This document shows positions 26,383-36,366 of a stretch of DNA of 64,000 bases, piece after piece. How positions within the stretch are numbered: position 1 is the first letter of the stretch; the number at the start of each line of letters is the position of its first letter. The stretch is from Lutispora saccharofermentans (GTDB lineage: Bacteria; Bacillota; Clostridia; Lutisporales; Lutisporaceae): the NCBI RefSeq assembly GCF_024363565.1, contig NZ_JAJEKE010000001.1, positions 310,001-374,000 on the forward strand, read 5' to 3'. A program made the translations under genes and the position numbers. The notes under the pieces were generated by a model that made no database searches, had not been told where the DNA came from, and saw only the letters and a program-made list of their open reading frames with translations.

Positions 26383-27303
26383 TTAAGCAAGAAGCTTTGA
26401 ATACCATTGAATTGTATTCTCCAAACCTTCTTTTAACATATATTCAGGCTCCCACCCTAATATACCTGATGATTTTCTAATGTCAAAATAGCAATACCTA
26501 ATATCTCCTTTCTTTTCTTTCTTGTATAAAGGAATACAGTCTCCAATTATACTGCTTAAGGATTTTAATAAATCATTAATACTTACTTCTATTCCGGTGC
26601 CTATATTAAATATTTCATTATCACCCTTTTCCAATGCAAGAATGTTAGCTCTGGCAACGTCATCAACATAAATAAAATCTCTAGTCTGGTCGCCATTGCC
26701 ATAAATCGTTGGTTCTTCGCCCTTTAACATATGCATGATAAAGCACGGTATAACTCCACCTTCCCCTGAAATGCCCTGGCGTATTCCATATACATTGGAA
26801 TATCTGAGTATTGTATATTTCAACCCATAGAGAGCATTAAACAATTTTATATACCGTTCTGTAATATATTTAGATATTCCGTAAAATGAGATAGGGTTTA
26901 ACTCATGCATTTCATCTATCCCCAGATATAATGGATTACCGTATACTGCAGCAGTTGATGAATAGATTATTTTCTGAACTCCGCTTCTCCTGCAGCATTC
27001 CAGAATATTTATGGAGCCCATAATGTTTATATTTGCATCAGAAATCGGATCCTGTATTGATTTCTCAACATTGATTTGGGCTGCCGCATGAATGACATAC
27101 TGAGGCCTTTCAATCTCAAAAATTTTGGATAGCTTCAAATCAGTTATATCCATATTATAATATGTTGAAGCTTTGTTCACGTTATCCATATTGCCATTTG
27201 ATAAATTGTCCACTACAACAACCTTATGACCATTTGATAATAGCAGATCAACAACAGCAGATCCTATAAAACCTGCCCCTCCTGTGACTAATACCGTACA
27301 CAT
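26383..27303 (-). CDS. NAD-dependent sugar epimerase (GalE-like)
   Basis: 306 aa extended short-chain dehydrogenase. The Rossmann motif TGGAGFIGSAVVDLLL is at the start, the catalytic pair is seen as SSTAAVYGN and YGISKYITERY (Tyr-x3-Lys), and RYSNVYGIRQ follows. This pattern fits UDP-glucose or UDP-N-acetylglucosamine 4-epimerases. It supplies the galacto form of an activated sugar. Substrate not decided by sequence. Start ATG 27303 after GGGAGTAAGCCTTT. Confidence 0.88.
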   Translation of the reverse strand: MCTVLVTGGAGFIGSAVVDLLLSNGHKVVVVDNLSNGNMDNVNKASTYYNMDITDLKLSKIFEIERPQYVIHAAAQINVEKSIQDPISDANINIMGSINILECCRRSGVQKIIYSSTAAVYGNPLYLGIDEMHELNPISFYGISKYITERYIKLFNALYGLKYTILRYSNVYGIRQGISGEGGVIPCFIMHMLKGEEPTIYGNGDQTRDFIYVDDVARANILALEKGDNEIFNIGTGIEVSINDLLKSLSSIIGDCIPLYKKEKKGDIRYCYFDIRKSSGILGWEPEYMLKEGLENTIQWYSKLLA

Positions 27304-27354
27304 AAAGGCTTACTCCCTTAACAGAATAAATATATGAAATATTAAGTGCTTTAA

Positions 27355-28281
27355 TTATTCCATTTCTAAAATATTTTTTTTATAAACGTAAAAAATAGTT
27401 TTGATAAGTGCCTTTGTCTCAATTGGATCATGAAAATAAAATGACCAGTTTTTGCCTCCAAACTCTTTGTATTCCGCTTTTCCCGGTAGAATCCTCATTG
27501 ATATATTTTCTTCTTTTATTCCTTTCAGTTGTTTGGCGTATGCTATTGCTTCCTCCAATGACATATCTGTTTTTATTGAACCATAGCCAGCTTTTATAAT
27601 TTCTAAAAAGCTTGAACTCAAGAATTTATTTATAGCTTCATCAATAAACTTCTGATGCACTTTAATTCGCCCTAAATCCCCATCTCTATATCCTTTTCTG
27701 AATCTTAAGAATTGGAGAGCTTGCTTCCCATCTAATTTTTGCAGCCCTTCATTTATTTCTATTCCTCCAACCTCCATATGGCATGGAACCTCTATCTCTA
27801 TTCCTCCTAAAGTATCTATTAAAGCCTCTACTCCTTCGTATTCTATAGCAATATAATTATTTATAGGTAAACCTCCAAGTATCTTCTCTACTGCTTCCAT
27901 GCTTCCTTTTTCCTTTTTTCTTCCATAGGCTGCATTTATTTTTCTTTGATCACCTCTTTCATATCCTTTTTCATAATAATATGTGTCCCTTGGTATAGAT
28001 ATTATATCTAAGTTATTATATTTTGGATCAAGACTTAAAAATATAATAACATCTGTTCTTGCCTTACCCTCTATGCCAAGGACTAGCAGGTTTTTCCTTT
28101 TGCTGTCTATTATCGACTTTTTATAAGCACTTAAATTGTTAGAGCCTGCATCGCTTTTATTAATATATTCGTATATCTCAGCTGTAAAGTTTGGATGGCC
28201 TTGATAACCAAACCTGTTGCCAAACCATATAAGCAGAATTGTAATAAAGGTTACACTCAAAACAGCAAGATATCTTCTCAT
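27355..28281 (-). CDS. LytR-CpsA-Psr (LCP) family cell-wall polymer ligase
   Basis: 308 aa. One N-terminal membrane helix (about 3-20) and an external LCP domain. Conserved pieces seen: VLGIEGKARTDVIIFLSL, ISIPRDTYYY with the pyrophosphate-binding Arg, and FRKGYRDGDLGRIKVHQKFI with the second arginine cluster. LCP proteins transfer undecaprenyl-linked glycopolymers to peptidoglycan, so the product may be wall-bound. The frame continues upstream, but GAGGG seven bases before ATG 28281 marks the start. Confidence 0.9.
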   Translation of the reverse strand: MRRYLAVLSVTFITILLIWFGNRFGYQGHPNFTAEIYEYINKSDAGSNNLSAYKKSIIDSKRKNLLVLGIEGKARTDVIIFLSLDPKYNNLDIISIPRDTYYYEKGYERGDQRKINAAYGRKKEKGSMEAVEKILGGLPINNYIAIEYEGVEALIDTLGGIEIEVPCHMEVGGIEINEGLQKLDGKQALQFLRFRKGYRDGDLGRIKVHQKFIDEAINKFLSSSFLEIIKAGYGSIKTDMSLEEAIAYAKQLKGIKEENISMRILPGKAEYKEFGGKNWSFYFHDPIETKALIKTIFYVYKKNILEME

Positions 28282-28416
28282 TGAAAATCCCTCTTCCCGC
28301 ATACTCTGCTCACAAAAATATACACTTGTATATGTTATATATATTTCTAACAATAATAGCTTTGATACAATATATTCAGGGATAAAGCTATGTGATTGTC
28401 AGGCAAGCTGATTGAT

Positions 28417-29082
28417 TTATGTAATCTTTGGTATGATGCCAATGATAGGTAGACCTAGATTTTTCTCTATATCATCAGTGGTTTTTATAGTGTTGTCAAA
28501 ATTCTCATAAGCAAATACAGAAATGATACCTAACATGCTCCCTAAAACTGATGCAATCGCCATATTAATAACTGGTTTAGGTTTATAAGGCTTTAACGGT
28601 ACTACAGCTTTGTCGACTACTTGTATGTTTCTTATCTTCATCACATTAACAATGTTCTTTATAAACACTCTGGCAAGCTCGTCGGCAATACGAGCAGCAA
28701 CTCCACCATCCTTATCTTTTACTGTTATCTTAATTATCTCAGTGCTCTTTATTATTGCTACTTCAATTTTTTTATCTAGCTCTTCATCGGTATAACTCAA
28801 TCCCAAGTTCGATATTAACTCCCTTGCTACCATTTTGCTTTTCGCAATTTCACCATAGGTAGAAACCAGCTTTTGATTTAGCAGCACATCTTCATACTCA
28901 ACCTTTTCCTTATAGTCACCTATTCTTCCAATAACTAAGGTTGTATATGTTTGATATTCCGGTTCTACAATAAAAAAGCTTATAAGCCCGCTTATTACAG
29001 CAAATGTAACAACAAATACGGCAATAAACCAAAACCTTTTTCTAAGGATCAATAACAGCTCTATAATATTAATTTGCTCCAT
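28417..29082 (-). CDS. CpsC/Wzz-type chain-length determinant, copy 2
   Basis: 221 aa, the same architecture as 22151-22807: helices at about 17-37 and 178-198 with an outside domain between them, the Pro-rich stretch (KAVVPLKPYKPKP) before the second helix, and a NFDNTIKTTDDI tail. Shared blocks such as VLLNQKLVSTYGEIAKS and SFFIVEPEYQTYTTLVIGR show the two are paralogues. Two copies in one operon, both complete, may set two chain lengths or pair with different partners. Confidence 0.9.
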   Translation of the reverse strand: MEQINIIELLLILRKRFWFIAVFVVTFAVISGLISFFIVEPEYQTYTTLVIGRIGDYKEKVEYEDVLLNQKLVSTYGEIAKSKMVARELISNLGLSYTDEELDKKIEVAIIKSTEIIKITVKDKDGGVAARIADELARVFIKNIVNVMKIRNIQVVDKAVVPLKPYKPKPVINMAIASVLGSMLGIISVFAYENFDNTIKTTDDIEKNLGLPIIGIIPKIT

Positions 29083-29133
29083 TACTAATCCCCCTTAAAG
29101 TTTATGCTTACCATGGTTAGCTTATTTTAAATA

Positions 29134-30459
29134 TCAGATGCTGCACACATTTTCTTTATTTCTAAACCTTTCAATAATCCAAGCAATTTTAACCGATTCA
29201 TTTTGATTCAATTTGTATGTTGTTAATTCTTTATTATTTATCATTGATATAAACTCAGCTAATTCATATCTTAATCCATAGCCTTCTAATTTATAATAAT
29301 GCTTCTTGTTATTAGCGAAATTATCAAAACGTATTTCAAAATACTCTGTCTTCCACCATGGAGCCGGTACATATATATACCCTTTTGTTCCTGAAATAAT
29401 AAGGTCTCCTTCAGATTTTACCCCTGAACCTATCTTTACGGTTGCAATAGCATCCTTATATTTTAAATTGATTTTAGTAAATAAATCTAACTCTTTTTCA
29501 CTGTCCCAATAAGAATAGAACCCAACCTTCTCTATGTTTTCACCTAATATTTTAATTATTGCTAATAAGGGATATGATGCTAGCTCCATTACACTCTTTA
29601 CCGCAGCGTTTATATCTGATCTTGTAATTGTTACATCAATATTTTTTATACTGCCTATCAATCCTGTTTTAGCAACACTTATCAGCCTTAAAAACCCTGG
29701 GAAATATGCGGTTTCTATCGCCTCTAAAAGTACGCATTTCTTGTCTCTTGCTAGCGTATAAAGTTCATCTGTTTCTTTAACTGATAAAGCCATAGGTTTA
29801 TCACATAATACATGTTTCCCTTTTCCCAGCGCTCTTTTTACATAATCATAATGAGTAATATAGGAAGTTGTTATATAGACAGCATTTACCTTATCAAGAA
29901 ATTCATCGAAATTTATAGAGAAAAAAGCCAATTCATTTTTTTTAGTAAAGTACTTGAGTGAACTCTCATCAGCTTCATATGCTCCTTCAACATTTACACC
30001 GCTAACGAACTTAGCTTCTGAGATAAGTCTTTGAGCAATTCTTCCGCATCCAACTATGCCTAGCTTAATAATTCCATATTTATCGGCTCTTAATTGAGTG
30101 CTTGATATTCCTTTTGTTCTTTCTAAATAGATCACGTCGCAATACTCTTTGAGGTAATCAAATTTACCTAACCAATCTGAGCCAATTGCAAAAACATCAA
30201 TATTATATTTTTGGATATCATTAACCTTTTGCCCTTCATATTCTTCTACAATTATTTCATCAGCAAAGCCACTATTCTTAACATTTTCTATTCTTTTCAT
30301 CAAGCTCTCTTGAACATTTAACTTTCCACGGCTATTATCATAATTCTCCGTAGTAACTCCTACTATTAAATAATCACCTAATTCCTTTGCCCTCTTAAGC
30401 AGATTATAATGTCCTTCATGAAATAGGTCATAGGTTCCATATGTTATAACTTTTTTCAT
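29134..30459 (-). CDS. Fused cytidylyltransferase (TagD-like) and Gfo/Idh/MocA oxidoreductase
   Basis: 441 aa. Residues 1-130 are a nucleotidyltransferase of the glycerol-3-phosphate/ethanolamine-phosphate cytidylyltransferase type: TYGTYDLFHEGHYNLLKRAKELGD contains the HxGH motif, and GISSTQLR is the CTP-site ISSTxIR motif. Residues about 131-441 are a Gfo/Idh/MocA NAD(P) oxidoreductase: LGIVGCGRIAQRL nucleotide loop and GKHVLCDKPMALS, the usual EKP-type motif in DKP form. One chain could make and activate a polyol phosphate as its CDP derivative. The LicD-type transferase just downstream is the obvious acceptor enzyme. The exact polyol is unknown. Confidence 0.87.
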   Translation of the reverse strand: MKKVITYGTYDLFHEGHYNLLKRAKELGDYLIVGVTTENYDNSRGKLNVQESLMKRIENVKNSGFADEIIVEEYEGQKVNDIQKYNIDVFAIGSDWLGKFDYLKEYCDVIYLERTKGISSTQLRADKYGIIKLGIVGCGRIAQRLISEAKFVSGVNVEGAYEADESSLKYFTKKNELAFFSINFDEFLDKVNAVYITTSYITHYDYVKRALGKGKHVLCDKPMALSVKETDELYTLARDKKCVLLEAIETAYFPGFLRLISVAKTGLIGSIKNIDVTITRSDINAAVKSVMELASYPLLAIIKILGENIEKVGFYSYWDSEKELDLFTKINLKYKDAIATVKIGSGVKSEGDLIISGTKGYIYVPAPWWKTEYFEIRFDNFANNKKHYYKLEGYGLRYELAEFISMINNKELTTYKLNQNESVKIAWIIERFRNKENVCSI

Positions 30460-30493
30460 AAAACCACCATCATCTTTATATTTCAGTAACTTT

Positions 30494-31243
30494 TTACGAA
30501 TTGTCTTGTATCGGGGTCATATAGTCGCCATATAGATGGGTTAGGTAAGCATCCCATTTCTCCGGCACTGGGAGGGCAAGGCCCTCAAATTCCAGGAAAA
30601 CCGGTTCACCTAAATATTCTTTTGGAATTAGTTCTTTATATCCATAACAACCGCAAATATTATAAATAGTGTCAGATTCTTTTATATGATATAAAGTGCT
30701 TAGCTTATCAAATATCAATTTTATTAATCTGGCAGGTACCGGCTTAAGCAGCAGCTTTACTATCAAAGTAATTATTCGCTTTTTTTTGTTACCTTTGTAA
30801 TTGACATTGATACTAACTTTTTTAACGAAATAAGATCTGTACAAAATATGACAAATATTACAAAAGAGTTTGCGGCCTGTTATAGATTTGGGCACTCCAA
30901 CTATAGGAAATATATCAATATGAATAATATGATGAAAATATTTTCTAAGACTAATTCTTGCTTTTAGCGAATCATAATTTAGGTCTTGGTCTGCAGAATA
31001 TAAAACATAATCATCTGGAATTTCATGCCGGATGATATCGCAAAACCTTTTATAATTGTCAATGTCCACTATAATATCAATATCATCGTCCCAGGGTATA
31101 AAGCCTTTATGTCTAACGGCTCCTAGTACGGTACCATATGCCAAATAATATTTTAAGTTATTTTTTTTGCATATTCTATCCATCTCCATCATCATATTCA
31201 ATGACATAAGCTGTATGCTGCTTTTATTAATCGGATCTTCCAT
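30494..31243 (-). CDS. LicD-family phosphotransferase
   Basis: 249 aa. LicD proteins and their eukaryotic relatives fukutin/FKRP transfer phosphocholine or ribitol phosphate from CDP donors to sugars. The hallmark AYGTVLGAVRHKGFIPWDDDIDI is near residues 33-56, with the metal-binding Asp triad, and the rest is of normal length. The start overlaps the end of the polymerase gene by 17 bases. Together with the CDP-synthesising fusion encoded next, it points to a phosphodiester decoration. Confidence 0.88.
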   Translation of the reverse strand: MEDPINKSSIQLMSLNMMMEMDRICKKNNLKYYLAYGTVLGAVRHKGFIPWDDDIDIIVDIDNYKRFCDIIRHEIPDDYVLYSADQDLNYDSLKARISLRKYFHHIIHIDIFPIVGVPKSITGRKLFCNICHILYRSYFVKKVSINVNYKGNKKKRIITLIVKLLLKPVPARLIKLIFDKLSTLYHIKESDTIYNICGCYGYKELIPKEYLGEPVFLEFEGLALPVPEKWDAYLTHLYGDYMTPIQDNS

Positions 31244-32438
31244 TTAATAGGCCTTCCTTCCCTAAGCTGCTATACTTAACAGCATTAGTATTAATATCTT
31301 CTCCGCTTATTGATGCAACCAATATCCATAATAATGTATTTCTTATGCCATTATGGGTCAACCCATATAGAAAAATAAAGAATATTATATATGCATCTTT
31401 CCATCCATTATTCTTAATGGCAAACATGATTGAAGCCAAGTATAAGAACAGGCCAATTATACCATAAGACATTAATACATTTCCTAATGTTGAGTGAAAC
31501 TCTATATAATATCCAAACCTTGAGTATTCACCTTCACCTGCGCCGAATATCAGATATTGAGGATAATGTATCAATCTATAATATCCTCTTCCCGCTAAAT
31601 TATCATCCCTGTCCATCCCTATTGTTGAAACTCTATTCATAACTGAAATATAAAGTTGATTCGAAGCAATGACTTCCCTATTAAAATAATATGCTGCTGA
31701 TATTATCAATGTAACAATAAGCAAATAAATAAATACTCTTTTATCAAAAGTTTTCGCCATAATTTTAATAAACGAATAGTAAAACAGCATGCCGGCATAT
31801 GCAATAATGGCAGCCTTTGACAAGGATGAAAAACATAAAATCAGAGTTGAGAATACGCTGGTCAAGTACAACCCTGCCTTAAGCTTTTTTCTTTGGCTAA
31901 TCATAATAAGAAATGCAAGCATTAATAGATTGTGATAACCAAGCTGATTAGGATTATTAAAAAAACCTAGTGATCTCGTTCCATCAAATCCGCCGCTAGC
32001 TAAGTAGATAGCTAACTGCATAAAAATAGATATCAGAATTGATTTGTACATATAATTAAAGAAAACATCTTGGTATTCATGGTATAGCATCAAAACCATC
32101 ACGCTTGCAAGAAAGTTATATATATAAAACGCAGATGCTGTGAAAATTTCTAAATTTCCATTAAGTATTAATGACCATATGGTATTTACGAATATTACAT
32201 ATAACACAGATATCAAGCTGGTACAGATAAATATTTTAGATTTGTTTGAAAAACTGATGATAAATCTGTCCTTAAATAAATAAATGACTATCATAATCAA
32301 TAATATGGCATCAGAGACCTGCGGTAACCCGCTGGCCCAAAAGTAGAATGGTTTAAGTATGAAATATAAACAGAACAGAAATAATATTATCTTGCCGCTC
32401 AATACCTTTTTATTGTTAATATCAATATCATATTTCAT
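31227..32438 (-). CDS. Wzy-type O-antigen/exopolysaccharide polymerase
   Basis: 403 aa integral membrane protein with about ten helices. The Wzy/WaaL-type external loop is visible after helix 7, and a conserved EFHSTLGNVLMSYGIIGLFLYL motif near 325 marks the O-antigen ligase-like family. In this operon a polymerase that joins flipped repeat units is the natural role, paired with the flippase fusion and the two Wzz proteins. No separate WaaL would be expected in this Gram-positive background. Confidence 0.85.
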   Translation of the reverse strand: MKYDIDINNKKVLSGKIILFLFCLYFILKPFYFWASGLPQVSDAILLIMIVIYLFKDRFIISFSNKSKIFICTSLISVLYVIFVNTIWSLILNGNLEIFTASAFYIYNFLASVMVLMLYHEYQDVFFNYMYKSILISIFMQLAIYLASGGFDGTRSLGFFNNPNQLGYHNLLMLAFLIMISQRKKLKAGLYLTSVFSTLILCFSSLSKAAIIAYAGMLFYYSFIKIMAKTFDKRVFIYLLIVTLIISAAYYFNREVIASNQLYISVMNRVSTIGMDRDDNLAGRGYYRLIHYPQYLIFGAGEGEYSRFGYYIEFHSTLGNVLMSYGIIGLFLYLASIMFAIKNNGWKDAYIIFFIFLYGLTHNGIRNTLLWILVASISGEDINTNAVKYSSLGKEGLLNGRSD

Positions 32439-32441
32439 ATA

Positions 32442-33482
32442 CTACCTCTGATAATATTCTTTGTACCATTCAACAAACTTTCCTATCCCGATATTAATAT
32501 TTGTTTCAGGCTTAAAGCCTACATCCTTAATTAAATCATCCACTTCGGCATAGGTCATTGGCACATCCCCATCTTGAAGCGGCAGAAATTCTTTTTTTGC
32601 CTTTTTGCCTATTTTTTCTTCTATAGTCTCTATGAATTCCATTAAATCTACAGGTCTATTATTTCCTATGTTGTATATTCTGTAGGGTGCACTGCTGGTT
32701 CCAGGGTCTGCCATATGCATATTCCATTCCTTATTTGGTTTTGGAGGCTTGTTTAATAAGCTTACTACCCCCTCCACAATATCATCTATATATGTGAAAT
32801 CCCTTTTCATTTTTCCATTGTTAAACACCTTAATAGGCCTATCATTTATTATTGCATCTGTAAATAAAAATAGTGCCATGTCAGGCCTTCCCCAGGGGCC
32901 ATATACGGTAAAAAACCTAAGGCCAGTTGTCGGCAGCTCATATAGATGGCTATAGGTGTGTGCCATGAGTTCGTTTGACTTTTTGGTGGCAGCATACAGA
33001 CTTATTGGATGATCTACATTATGATGCACTGAGAATGGCATATTGATATTCATTCCATACACTGAACTGGAAGAAGCATATACTAAATGTTCTATGTTGT
33101 TATGTCTACAAATCTCCAGTAGATTTAAGAAACCTACTATATTGGATTGTATATAGATATCAGGATTTGATATACTATATCGCACTCCTGCTTGTGCAGC
33201 CATATTAACTACAATATCTATTTTATTTTCTATAAATACCTTCTCTAAAGCTTCTTTGTCCTGAAGATCTGCACATATGAATTTGAATGAGTCATAGTTC
33301 TCAATAATCTCAAGTCTTGCTTTTTTAAGATTAACATCATAATACTCATTGAGATTATCTAGTCCTATAACGGTGCAGCCTTCATCAAGCAGTCTCTTGG
33401 ATAAATGAAACCCAATAAAGCCGGCTGCACCTGTTATTAAGTATGTTTTGTCTATATTCAATTTTGCATATTTACCTCTCAT
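32442..33482 (-). CDS. UDP-uronate 4-epimerase-like (CapI/LpsL/TviC type)
   Basis: 346 aa extended short-chain dehydrogenase. [19 protein letters not shown] is the NAD loop, ASSSSVYG and YAATKKSNE are the catalytic Ser and Tyr-x3-Lys, and [16 protein letters not shown] is the CapI-type substrate signature typical of UDP-glucuronate and UDP-N-acetylglucosaminuronate epimerases. With the dehydrogenase at 37560-38867 it would give a galacturonic-type acidic sugar. ATG 33482 follows GGGGGCTGCC. Confidence 0.87.
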   Translation of the reverse strand: MRGKYAKLNIDKTYLITGAAGFIGFHLSKRLLDEGCTVIGLDNLNEYYDVNLKKARLEIIENYDSFKFICADLQDKEALEKVFIENKIDIVVNMAAQAGVRYSISNPDIYIQSNIVGFLNLLEICRHNNIEHLVYASSSSVYGMNINMPFSVHHNVDHPISLYAATKKSNELMAHTYSHLYELPTTGLRFFTVYGPWGRPDMALFLFTDAIINDRPIKVFNNGKMKRDFTYIDDIVEGVVSLLNKPPKPNKEWNMHMADPGTSSAPYRIYNIGNNRPVDLMEFIETIEEKIGKKAKKEFLPLQDGDVPMTYAEVDDLIKDVGFKPETNINIGIGKFVEWYKEYYQR

Positions 33483-33587
33483 AATATGGCAGCCCCCACT
33501 AGAATCAGATTATCTTGCTACTCAATACATATCTTTTATTCCTTATACATAATATGCTTAATTTTTCATTTGTGTCCTACTCTCTAT

Positions 33588-35354
33588 TTAGCTTTTATCT
33601 GCTAACTTCAATTCAACAATATTATGCTTGACTGTATGGAGTAGTCTTTTCTCAAATACCTTATAGCTAGGATGGAATATTTTTTTATATATTTCATTTT
33701 CAAATGATTTTTCACTACTATTTACAGTAATATAACATTTTCTAAAACTGTTCCTATACAAGAGATTGAAAACATTTGATAATATATATTCATAATTATT
33801 TTTATATTTCTTTTCTACAAAGGCCTCATATATGTGTACCTCTGACTTCCCAACTGAAATGCTTAATTTTATATTTGAAATTTTAATACTTGAGCAGTCT
33901 ATCCAGCAATAATGAATAATCTTGCCATCATGTAAAGCAATGTAACATTTGTGTTTATTTATAAATCTTCTTATTATACTACTTGGAGATTCATTCATCG
34001 CCTTTGATAGAGCGTCTAAATCATCTATTGCAGCTTCTTTAACTTGCATATTGCTTTGAGGCAGTCCCACACTCTCAAGATTTTTTTCTAATATCAGATA
34101 TTGTTTATGGCTAAATATTTTACCGGTTAAAGAAATAAAAAACTTTATAATAATTGATAATAGTCCATCACGCTCTACTGCTCTCTTTATTTTCGTAATT
34201 TTATCCGAAATATTTTTACTGGTAAATAAATATTTGATTTTTCCTAAATAATACTTTCTAAAATTATAAATTCTTTTATTCTTTTTTAATGTAATTATTA
34301 GTTTTATTCTAGTCCAAAATTTAATGTAAAAAATTAACCTAGATAGCAAATTGTCCGAAGGCAATATTGTATTATAAGCTATCTTGTAATAATCGGTCCA
34401 TTTAGCTTTATATGGTTCATAACCTAGTCCAAAGTCAAAAACATCTATTTGGGAAGAAAAACATTCCTCCATTTTTTTCTTAAATACCAATTCACCGGGG
34501 CTTAAAAAATAAAAGTCATCATCATGGGCAATTCTGATGAATAAATATTTATTGTTATATTCAAATCCGTACATGAAACTAATAATTCTATTATTTAATG
34601 TAATAGCATCTACGTTTATATTAAATTTCATATTTTTGTTTGAAGCCAGTTCTTTATAAAATTCTTTAGTTCCTCCCTTTGAAAAACTGCTATTGCCTAC
34701 TTTCCTCAACCATCTCTTTTCATGTATCTCAAACACCTCATCTATTTCAGAGGTTGCGACTCTTTTATAAGCCAGATTGCCAAGATTCTTTAGCTTTTTT
34801 TCTTTGCTATTCATTGTCTGCCTGGTTTTTTTACCAAATCTATGTTCAAAGTGATTCTTAAAGCCTTTATCTTTTAAATTAAGAAAGTAACTTATAACAT
34901 CTTTCGAGATGAATGGTACTTTATTAACTTTTAAATATTTATTCAGCAATGCATAATTAGCAGATCGCTCAGATATTACGTCAAAAGCAATAATATTCTT
35001 TCCATTTAAATTTCTGAGAAAATTGCATATGCATTCAAAAGCTTCTTCTCTATATTTATCTCTTAAAATAAAATCATTGCTGCTAGATTCTCTATTACCA
35101 ATAAATCTTATTTCATTATAGATTGCCTTGTTTGTTATCATTAGAGGGCAAATGCCTGCAATCTTATCATCATTAAAAGCCATCAGTACAAACAGCTCGT
35201 GTTTGTCACCGAAGAATTTCCACCAAAATAAAATCCAGTCTAGTTCAAGAAATAATATGTCATTATTGATCTCTTTGAGGATACTATCCCACTCTGTCTT
35301 ATAAAGCGTGAGTTCATCAATGCTGTCAATAACCTTTATTTCCACTGCCACCAT
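33588..35354 (-). CDS. Two-domain acyltransferase (FemAB/GNAT-like N-half, GNAT C-half)
   Basis: 588 aa. Residues about 1-330 match the GNAT-like/BioF2-CelD group found in exopolysaccharide loci (IRFIGNRESSSNDFI, KKTRQTMNSKEKKL, FDFGLGYEPYKAKWTDY). After a basic linker the C-terminal third (about 420-585) is a second GNAT-like domain (CYIALHDGKIIHYCWI, VEKKYKNNYEYILSNVFNLLYRN). It likely acylates a sugar amino group. It overlaps the deacetylase gene by 19 bases; the likely start is a GTG a few codons inside the frame, as the first ATG is too close to AAAGGA. Confidence 0.75.
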   Translation of the reverse strand: MVAVEIKVIDSIDELTLYKTEWDSILKEINNDILFLELDWILFWWKFFGDKHELFVLMAFNDDKIAGICPLMITNKAIYNEIRFIGNRESSSNDFILRDKYREEAFECICNFLRNLNGKNIIAFDVISERSANYALLNKYLKVNKVPFISKDVISYFLNLKDKGFKNHFEHRFGKKTRQTMNSKEKKLKNLGNLAYKRVATSEIDEVFEIHEKRWLRKVGNSSFSKGGTKEFYKELASNKNMKFNINVDAITLNNRIISFMYGFEYNNKYLFIRIAHDDDFYFLSPGELVFKKKMEECFSSQIDVFDFGLGYEPYKAKWTDYYKIAYNTILPSDNLLSRLIFYIKFWTRIKLIITLKKNKRIYNFRKYYLGKIKYLFTSKNISDKITKIKRAVERDGLLSIIIKFFISLTGKIFSHKQYLILEKNLESVGLPQSNMQVKEAAIDDLDALSKAMNESPSSIIRRFINKHKCYIALHDGKIIHYCWIDCSSIKISNIKLSISVGKSEVHIYEAFVEKKYKNNYEYILSNVFNLLYRNSFRKCYITVNSSEKSFENEIYKKIFHPSYKVFEKRLLHTVKHNIVELKLADKS

Positions 35355-36358
35355 TCCTTTGATACAAATTTAGCACTGAATGAAGTCTCGTTCAATAAAT
35401 CAACTAGCTCACCCATGCTTCTCGTTTCCAACTCTCCATTCTCTCTCTTTGATTGTACTTCTTTAAATATTTCCTCTAATCCATATAAAAGTTTTTCTTG
35501 ATTGGTAGCTATATTGAAAGGATGAAACCACAAATGAAATACTTTTTTGTCCTGGATTGCCTTTCTAATCCCTTTTTTTGCTTTGTATATTCTAAATCTT
35601 AACGGTATCAAACTTCTAAATCCGTTCATTGGAAGATAGAACATGGAGGCCGGTATATTGTACAGCCCCTGCTTGTATTCCGGTATACTAACAGGAGGGG
35701 ATATGGCTAAAAATTGATCTATCATATGACAAGCTTTTCTTATCTTTTTGGGAAAAGCCTTATACCATGAAGGCTCTGCACCCCTATAAGCTTTAAATCC
35801 AAAGCTGTTTAGCTCATCAATATATCCTACATCATTTCTTGGAAATACAAAGCTTCTTAGCTTTAAATCATGTTTCTCTGCTTCGCAAATGCAATTTGCA
35901 AGATCAGCTCGAACAGTAGCCCTTTCAGTGTTTTTATCTCCATAAGGTATGTGTGCAAAACTATGGCAGCCAATTTCCTGCTTGACTCTGCAGTTGATTA
36001 TCTTTTGTATGATATCCTGACCATACCATAGAGGATCTTTCTTATGGTTAGTACAGGGAGATTCTTCAAACCAATCTTTTGAATACCAAGGGTATGTACT
36101 TCTTGGTATATTTGAATGCTTTTGCCCGTTGATTGAATCGCACTCTTCAAGAAATAAATGCCCAACTACAGCCCATGTAGCAGATATGTTATATTCTTTA
36201 AGCAACATTAAAATCTTTTCTATACAATCTCTAGCTTGTTCATAGTATCTTTTATTCTTTTTTAGTTCATCAGGTTTATCAACTGTTCCCCAGCATAATT
36301 CAACATCTAAGCTCAATACAAAAATACCTTTTTGGAATATTGCTTCGCTAATACTCAT
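35336..36358 (-). CDS. Polysaccharide deacetylase
   Basis: 340 aa NodB-type carbohydrate esterase. LSLDVELCWGTVD carries the metal/catalytic Asp, QEIGCHSFAHIPYG the HxxxH metal pair near 135, and FVFPRNDVGY the third motif. It has no signal peptide, so it should act in the cytoplasm on a lipid-linked or nucleotide precursor. It precedes and overlaps the double acyltransferase gene, suggesting that an acyl group is removed and then replaced by a different one. Confidence 0.87.
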   Translation of the reverse strand: MSISEAIFQKGIFVLSLDVELCWGTVDKPDELKKNKRYYEQARDCIEKILMLLKEYNISATWAVVGHLFLEECDSINGQKHSNIPRSTYPWYSKDWFEESPCTNHKKDPLWYGQDIIQKIINCRVKQEIGCHSFAHIPYGDKNTERATVRADLANCICEAEKHDLKLRSFVFPRNDVGYIDELNSFGFKAYRGAEPSWYKAFPKKIRKACHMIDQFLAISPPVSIPEYKQGLYNIPASMFYLPMNGFRSLIPLRFRIYKAKKGIRKAIQDKKVFHLWFHPFNIATNQEKLLYGLEEIFKEVQSKRENGELETRSMGELVDLLNETSFSAKFVSKEWWQWK

Positions 36359-36366
36359 ATATCCCC

